In this document: positions 56,884 to 64,000 of the stretch, in pieces
Layout of the letters: the number at the start of each line of letters is the position of its first letter
Numbering within the stretch: the stretch's first letter is position 1
Origin: Nemertoderma westbladi
Lineage: Eukaryota > Xenacoelomorpha > Nemertodermatida > Nemertodermatidae
DNA: 64,000 nt
Reading direction: 5' to 3'
Assembly: GCA_032718475.1 (NCBI GenBank)
Contig: JAUCBJ010001574.1
Location: 1-64,000, forward strand
The notes under the pieces: model-generated
Database searches by the model: none
Told to the model about the DNA's origin: nothing
What the model saw: the letters and a program-made list of their open reading frames with translations, nothing else
Translations under genes and position numbers: made by a program

Positions 56884-59800
56884 ATGGCTGACACAAAGCA
56901 AAACCTGTCAGGCAGTCTCCTAGATACAACAATCTGTGATCCAAATAGGATTGCGGAACGTTTGAGACCGAAGTTCAACTCCCCTCCTACTGTAAGAAAG
57001 GTCATCCCTCCAGTAGTAGTATCAGACCCTAGGCTAGTTAAACACCGTAGGTCTATCATAGGCACTCGGGCTCAAGTCAAGCGGGACCAAGAGGCAGCTG
57101 TTAAACAACAGCAACACTCGAGCCGAGAACTTATTTCTCAGCGGCCCGATAGCTCCAGTAGTTCAGATACTGTAGAGTTGACACCCGAGCGCGGAGCAAA
57201 AATGGCAGATGCAGTTTATTCGGATCCACTTCTCATTCTTCATGAAGCCGTACTCACTAGAGTATTGATTGCGGTGGAGGAACATCAAATGGATTGGGCG
57301 AGAAGTAAGCGATCGACCAAGGACAGTTATGCGGGATACACGAAGGAGGAACTGAAGTCTATTGTCGAGACGCAATGGAATTTCCCCGGACCCGGACTCC
57401 CGTTTAACTTATCAGAAGCTGCCTGGGAGGACTTATACAGGATGGGAGTGGTAAGGGACACTAGAGATCCAGCTGTGTGGAAGAGGTCGGCAGCAGGATA
57501 TGTACAGGGATTCTTCAGCTCTCTGGAGCGATTAGAGGAACAACTGTTTCAACAACCCCAAGGACCTCAAGAGCAGGGAGAGCTGCTTTATCAAGTTCGA
57601 GAAAGAATTCTAAGAATCAGACTAATCCTATCGGCCTTTGAGGAAGCTTCGAAAAGAAGCCAAGACACGTCGTTGCAATTTGCCGTAAAGACTTGGTTCC
57701 AGCGGGTGGGTCTCAAAGTTCAAGGAACGGCCCAGTGGAAATTTCAGCTGGCTGAGCGCTCAACCCACGGAGAATCAACAGACGCTACCTTTTCTCAAGT
57801 GGAAAGCGAAGCGACAGCAGAGAAACCTCAGAAGAAGGACGCTATTGACATATATCTGTCGGACTATCAACGATTTCTAGGTGATGAAGAGTTGAGGAGA
57901 CGGCTGGCTGGACCTCGTCCTAATAGTGAAGGAGCCAAGTTTGTGTTGGACGCAATAGATGCGGAAAGGTTAGAAGCGGATCGAGCTAAATTTGATGAAA
58001 GAATCCGCATCGTTAGGGAACAGGAAGAACAATTAAAGAAAAAACAAAAAAGCTGCAGTGGCAGAGGCAGAAAGAAAAGCGGCAGCGGCAGCGGCAGAGG
58101 CAGAAAGAAAAGCGGCAGTGGCAGAGGCAGAAAGAAAAGCGGCAGCTGCAGAAGCCGAAAGAACTGCGGCGGAGGCAGTGGTAGAAGCAGAACGGAAGGC
58201 ATCTGAAGAGACAACCCAACTAGAGTTGGAAAATCTTCAAGAGAAGCAAGACTACTTAAATAAACATATAACAGCTAGTCAGATGCAGCTGATAAGTCGA
58301 TCTACTCCCAAGCGACAGGGATTTACATCATCTGATGAAGGCGAGACAACAGATCCTGAAGGCGGAGGAAATAGATCTCGTCTCAGCAGGCGTAGAAGAA
58401 TGCCCCACCGTCAGAAATTGCCTAATTTGCCCCCAGCCGTGAGAAGGCAACTAGCTAGCACAGACTTAGGTAGTACAGAACCCACAGACCAAATTATGAG
58501 AGTAGAAAGACTCCCTATTATAGTAGATGAGCCTGAAATAATTAGGCCTGTTCTCGAAGCCACCCCTTCTGTGATAGAGACCCCTGTACTTCCAGAACTT
58601 AACTCTAAATTCCCTTTGCATAGTACTAAACTACCTGTATCCAGTAGGACAGTTCCTCAGTCAACTCCGGTCCTGGACGCCGAGCGAGACATTAACAATT
58701 TGTCACCCTTCGTCCCTCGTCTACCCGCTACTATGTTGGCGGCTCCCGCTTCGGCGGTAGAGTGGGTGGATGAGCGACGGCAGGGGATGGATATTCTCCT
58801 CGGGCAGATAGAGGAGAATCAGGCACGCTCCTCCCAGCAGGTCCGAGAGTTGGAGGGGACTGTTCAACAGTTAAGGGGAACAGTAAGAGAGAGTAGGTTA
58901 GAATTGCAGGAAGTGCAGCAGAGTATCGCATTAGAACGAGATAAGTTAGTAAATCTACAAAAGGGTGTACCACCACCCTCTGTAAAAATGTGTCAACCTG
59001 TTAGGTCTGAAGTATTTCATGCGCAAGGTGTGGAGCCTACACGCATCTATACTGCTAGTGAAGTAGAAACTCCTATAGTAAACCCTATTAAGGGTAATTA
59101 TAAACCTGTTGACAATGATATTCCATATAGACCTGATAATAATCCGAGAAATTTATATACCGATAACTCGATATTAAATAATACGATGGCCCAAGAAAGT
59201 TTTACGCGTCAAATGGCTAGAACCGAAGCCCGTCAAGCGGTAAAGGTGGGAGAGATCGTCAAGTTCAATGGAGATGAGATGAAATGGTTACCTTTTAATG
59301 AATATTATAAAGATAACATACAGAACTCTGTGCTATCTAACGGAGAGAAACTTAGATTCCTCATCGAGTGTTTGGAAGGACCTCCCAAGTTAATGGCATT
59401 AAAGTTTATTGGACATCCAGATGGATTAAGACAAGTTTGGGATACACTAAACATCAGGTATGGTAATAGGACAAACATAGCTAGGTATTTGTATGCAAAA
59501 TTGGTAGCATCCCGAAAGTTCATTAGCAGCAGGATTATAGAGTTTTCCGATGAGATTCAGGAGATCTGTAGACAACTAGATTGGTTAGGTAAGTCTCATG
59601 AATATCAGAGTTCCATGGTTATTGGAGCCGTAGCCTCTACTTTGCCCAAGGGTGGAGTAGGTACTCGCTGGGACAAGAAAGTGCTCTATATGATGGACCA
59701 GCAACAAAGAGACCCTACCATGGCTGATCTCATGTCATTCTTAAATGGAGAGGTAAGATTACAGCTCCTAAAGCAGTCCCGAGAGAAGACACCGGATAAT

Positions 59801-61255
59801 AAGGTAAGTGAAAAACCCGTTTCTAGAAGAAAGGTAACACCAGTGTGTTATACAGACGACGGCGAAAGCCAAACCTCTCAAGAGGAGAGCAACGGGAAAG
59901 ACACTGAAAGATCTTACTATGTCAACAAAACACCAAAGGATGTAAGTAAATTTAAGTCTCGAACCAGTGACAGGAGAGAACAGACAACAAAAACTCCTCC
60001 CACGTCTCCTAAGAGAATTCATGGAAGAAAGCCCGAGGAAAGAACGAGTGTGCACAACACTTCCCAAGGTAAAGTAAGTAACATCAAACCAAAATGTGCA
60101 TTGTGCGACGGACCCCACCGTTTAAGTGTGTGTGAGGAATTCTTAAAGAAATCCCTAAAGGATAGACGCGAAGTCATGTGGGATAAGCGGTTGTGTTATA
60201 ATTGTCTCAGACAAGGACACCAACGGCGAACCTGTTACTCCGACGCAAGGTGTGCGAAGTGCGGCGCGAAACATCATATTTTGTTGCACACCGAATTCAA
60301 AAGAAACAGCCCGAGTCAAGTAAGTGAGTCCGAACTACATGTCCAATTCAGTGATGTGAACGACACTGACCTCAGTTCTGAGATGGAAGGATTCTACACG
60401 GATGAATTCTCCGACGAAAACGAATCCTGTTATCTAATAAACACTGCAGTGTATCGAGCACTTACGTATGAGACTGAAACTGATAGTGAGCTCCCCCTAA
60501 CTATTCCAGACCGACAACCATCTTGGAAAGCGCCAACTGCCAACGTAGGAATCCGAGAATTTCCCGTAGTGCAGTTGAGAGTCCACGGGTTAGAAAAGAG
60601 CTATATAGTGAACGCCCTCCTTAACTCCGGCAGCACAGGAACATTCATCGACAAAGAACTAGCCGAAGACATCTTTGCTGGACAACCCAAGTTCCGAACT
60701 AAATTGAACCTTTCAGGAATTATGCAGGTTTGGAAATCTACAGTAACTACAGACTACTATGTAGGCGCGTTGTCCACCCCCCAGGATGAACTAGGAGAAC
60801 ACAGTATAAGGTCAGTAAAAATGGTGGCGATAAAGAACTTCGCTACCAGACAAGTGGAACCTTATAACTGGGATGAAGACGATTTCACCCAGCAGCATGA
60901 GATACCTAGATTCAACACCGACTACCCAGGGGTACAATTACTCATCGGCCAAAATGCGCATGAAGCGCTTGAGACATTAGAGAAATGGCCTGCTCAACCG
61001 CAACCACTGCAAACCTATGCGGGAAGAACCAGAGTAGGTTGGTACTTTACTGGACCTTCCCGTAGGACTCTAATGGAAAGGCTACCTAAAGAGCAAGTCT
61101 ACCAGGTGAGTGAATGGGAAGGGGAAATCAGTGAAAGAGACGACACACCTGAGGGAACACCATATTCCTCAGACAATGATGATATTCATCAACTATTCGA
61201 CGAGGAGAATACCATCGACCTCCTTACGAAAGTGAAACTTGGCAAAACCAAGTGA
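56884..61255 (+). pseudogene. BEL/Pao gag and aspartic protease, third element
   Basis: Gag starts at 56884 (MADTKQNLSGS) and is open to 58206. A deletion/frameshift near 58043 moves the coiled coil to the second frame, which then runs 58058-61255. In that frame (residues counted from 58058): coiled coil to about 60, DUF1759-like core about 395-520 (KFNGDEMKWLPFNEYYKDN), zinc knuckles about 678-745 (CALC.., CYNCLRQGHQRRTC, CAKCGAKHH), protease about 845-960. The protease motif reads NALLNSGSTGTFID: the catalytic Asp of the sister copy is Asn here (codon AAC, 60623-60625). The frame shifts again near 61225, and the linker to RT (61256-61552) has several stops. Longest and best preserved gag in the window, yet inactive. 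Confidence 0.9.
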
Positions 61256-61552
61256 ACCTGTGTCACCTCATCCATCCAGCGGGACAAGTCGATTACAACG
61301 ACGAACTGAATGAAGTGATAGATCGTTACAACGCGCAGACTCGCGATGAACACGCCGTATGATTCTTTACTCAAGAGGCTGTAGAGCCCAATTCCTAGGA
61401 TAAGGCCCTATCGGTAGAAGAGGAAAGAGCCAAGCAGATACAGAAAACGACTACACGTTTTCTTAAAGATCAAGGTAGGTATGAGATTGGTCTGCCTTTC
61501 CGACGGCAAGAACCCAATTTTATAAACAACAGCAAATGCTTCAGCTAAGGAG

Positions 61553-63037
61553 ATGTACCAGACCCAGCTGAAGAAATTCATTGACAAGGGATATGCGGAG
61601 CGAGTACTGGAAGAAACACCTATAACTGAGAGAACGTACTATTTAACACATCATTACGTTCCCAAACCCGGTAAACCCAACGAAGTCCGGGTAGTATTTG
61701 ACGGCTCCGCCCTCTACATGGGACAATCCCTTAACTCAGAGTTGTTGCCGGGACCCAACTTACTCCAATCCTTGTTGGGAATACTCTTAAGATTACGACA
61801 ATATTCGATCGCTTTCGCCTCCGATATAGAAGGCATGTTCTTACAAGTTAAGGCGCTGGATAAGGATCGGGACAGCCTACGATTTCTGTGGTGGCCTGAA
61901 GGAGACCTCAACCAGAAACCGGTGGAGTACTGGATGACCATCCAGGCTTTTGGGATCATCTCGAGCCCTTCAAACGCCTGCTCAGTAGTGCGCACCACTG
62001 CTGATGACAACCGGGACGCCTTCTCCAAAGAGGTTATCGACAACATCAAATGGGATATATACATGGACGACAATTTAAAGTCCCTCCCATCGGTGGAAGA
62101 AGCCATTGATGTCGCCAAAGGAATGGTAGAGTGCTTGAAAAGAGGTGGATTTCGATTAACTAAATTCACCAGTAACTCCCGTGAATTTCTGGAATCGATC
62201 CCGGTAGAAGACCGAGGAGTTAAAGATCTAGACCTTATCAAGGACGATCTTCCAGAAACCAAGACGCTTGGTTTGAAATGGGACACAGAGAGAGATATCC
62301 TATTTTTCCAGCTAAAACAGCGAGATAATCCAGTTCGGACTAAACGGATTTGTCTAAGTATCCTGAGCACTTATTTCGATCCATTGGGATTTATTAGCCC
62401 AGTTATATTGATTGCTCGGAGTTTAGTACAACAAATGTGGCTTGAAAACCACTCGTGGGACGATCCACTTAAGGGAGAACTATTAAAGAAGTGGATGAAA
62501 TGGAAAGATTCTCTACCATCTATCGAGAATTTTACAATTTCCCGTTCATATTTTGGTCATGTTCTCCCCACGTATTCCTATCAACTCCATGTGTTTGGAG
62601 ACGCCAGCGATATGGGATTAGGTATAGTAGCCTACCTGAGAGTTGAAACTCCGGATGGAATTAAGGTCGCCTTGGTTACCTCTAAGGCCTTGATAAACAA
62701 CAAGTTGAAAGTTCCTCGAGCGGAGTTAAAAGCGGCTCTATGCACTACGGCCATCAGCCGGAATGTAACAGAACAGATCGACTATCCACTGGAGAAAACT
62801 GTCTATTGGACCGATGCTTTACTCGTGTTGGAGTATATAACCAATGAAGTCTGTCAGTTCAGCGTCTTCGTTACCAACAGAGTAGCCATTATACTTAGTT
62901 GCACAAAGATAGATCAATGGAGACATTGCCCTGGGACGATTAATCCAGCCGACATCGCCTCCAGGGGAGCAACTCCACAAGAACTGATAGATACTCCAGA
63001 CTGGTTAGGTGGACCCGACTTCCTAAGCAGGGAATAG
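61553..63037 (+). pseudogene. BEL/Pao reverse transcriptase and RNase H
   Basis: One frame of 494 codons from within the RT start (QTQLKKFIDKGYAERVL) to a TAG at 63035-63037. RT blocks: VRVVFDGSA, LPGPNLLQSLLGILLRLR, FASDIEGMFLQV (catalytic Asp), and IYMDDNLKS with the YMDD box at 62060-62071. The RNase H/Peptidase_A17-type region follows: FGDASDMGLGIVAYL, VPRAELKAAL, VYWTDALLVLEYI, then NPADIASRGATPQELID. Converting RNA to DNA in cytoplasmic particles is the known role. The key Asp residues are present, but the upstream linker is broken and the in-frame TAG cuts off integrase. Upstream sequence is in the same frame as the gag-protease frame. An A17 'peptidase' label often given to this region is misleading; it is pol. 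Confidence 0.92.
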
Positions 63038-64000
63038 GATGAATGGCCTCCTCATCTTACTACGGCGGAGATTAGACAAGCCAAGGGAGCGGAGAAAGTC
63101 AAACCTAAAACCCGGGCGAGTAAATCGAAGTTATTTAAACCCGTGATAGATCTGTCTGTACTACACACTTCCGGAGATGACGTTTTGGATCCAAAATCCT
63201 CAGCCACAAACAAGTCTGTTGTGGAAATCAGAGAGAGAGATTGGAAATCTGGAACACCAGACGTCTCGCAGGGACTCTCACCCCTCCTGCAGAGAGCGAT
63301 ACATCACTATAGCTCCTGGAATCGGCTTTGTAAGGCCGTTGCTTATTTGAAGCGATGTTTTCATCATCACTACTCCAGGACGAAGATCGCTAGTGATACC
63401 GCTCCACTGACATCTGCGCAGGTCCATGTTGTTAAAGATCTTCCCAAATACAAGATATCAGACAGATTTCTGAAGGAGAGGATCAGTTACCAGGAGCATG
63501 AAGAAACAAATAAGCAGATACTGAGACTCCTGCAATGCTATGAGGATTCCGATAAGTATTTCCTGTTGTTGAGAAATCCACAGATGCGCTTAAGGGATCG
63601 TTTCTCTAGCACAATGATAGATGGGTTAATACGCGTTGGAGGAAGACTAACTAATGCTCCATTATCCTTTGACACTAAGTTTCCCATACTCATTAGAAAT
63701 CTTGAAATACAAATCAAGATGATTGTAGATGTTCACAGTAAGCTTTACCATGCTGGTTGAGAACGAGTTCTTAGCGAAATTCGAACTCGCTATTATTTTC
63801 ATAAACCCCGTAGAGCTCTGAACCAAGTTCTTAGGAACTGCATACCCTGTAGGAAAGCATTCAGTAGGCCTTTAACACAGCGAGAGGCAGAATTACCTAG
63901 GGAACGAGTAAGCTTCTATGAACCACCCTTCACAAATACCGGTGTGGATTTATTTGGCCCTATTGAAGTATATCGTGCTAGGACTATAGTCAAGAGATGG
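63038..64000 (+). pseudogene. BEL/Pao integrase, 5' part (runs off window)
   Basis: Same frame as RT after the TAG. The linker DEWPPHL... leads to VIDLSVLHTSGDD, HYSSWNRLCKAVAYLKRC and MIDGLIRVGGRLTNAPLSF. A TGA at 63758-63760 interrupts the zinc-binding module (VDVHSKLYHAG then ERVLSEIRTRYYF and NCIPCRKAF, giving the H-H-C-C pattern). The integrase core begins FTNTGVDLFGPIEVYRAR, with its first catalytic Asp in GVDLF near 63947. The sequence ends before the second and third acidic residues. Integrase would insert element DNA into chromosomes; two in-frame stops make this copy inactive. Confidence 0.88.

Overview
The window looks like repeat-rich nuclear DNA from an invertebrate animal; the taxon cannot be fixed from sequence alone. 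Reasons: a calcium-binding EGF-like exon with clean splice sites and phase 1-1 boundaries, C2H2 zinc-finger fragments, metazoan-type mobile elements (BEL/Pao LTR elements, APE-type and RTE-like LINEs, a MULE DNA transposon, foldback elements) and abundant micro- and minisatellites. No rRNA, tRNA, CRISPR or bacterial-style operon was seen. Almost all coding sequence belongs to transposable elements, and almost all of it is broken.

Layout. 0-3.4 kb: a TIR element bounded by G/C homopolymers with an inner hairpin, then the EGF exon (minus). 3.4-9 kb: an inverted duplication of the 5' end of a zinc-finger MULE transposase gene, flanked on both outer sides by the same 10/20-bp satellite in opposite orientations; inside it are a pentanucleotide satellite, a repeat array with CTCF-like motifs and a truncated BEL/Pao LTR. 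9.7-12 kb: 3' end of a minus-strand BEL/Pao element with an unusual ORF downstream of pol. 13.2-16.7 kb: one LINE inserted inside the endonuclease region of another, bordered by a MITE. 17-20 kb: tandem repeats. 20-31.5 kb: two BEL/Pao 5' halves joined in convergent inverted orientation, with extra LTRs. 32.3-34.2 kb: a decayed zinc-finger gene and a 68-bp minisatellite. 35.2-35.7 kb: C-terminal piece of a LINE-like ORF. 36.7-52.3 kb: a triple nest in which a TA-flanked foldback transposon holds a LINE, and the LINE holds an 11.8-kb BEL/Pao element (TSD CCCCA, LTRs differing at one of 1,206 positions). 53.6-64 kb: a third BEL/Pao element with gag, protease, RT, RNase H and the start of integrase, running off the window.

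How the parts relate. The BEL/Pao copies are one family: LTRs of about 1.1-1.3 kb (TGTAAA...GCGAACA), a long leader holding a conserved stem-loop and tandem repeats rich in TACCGGTA, gag with an alanine/glutamate-rich coiled coil and three zinc knuckles, an aspartic protease, RT/RNase H, integrase, and a separate small basic ORF before the 3' LTR. No single copy is intact. The near-identical LTRs of the defective 39.6-51.4 kb copy suggest recent movement, probably with proteins supplied by another copy. The only convincing host-gene trace is the EGF exon; three other exon-like pieces are weak.
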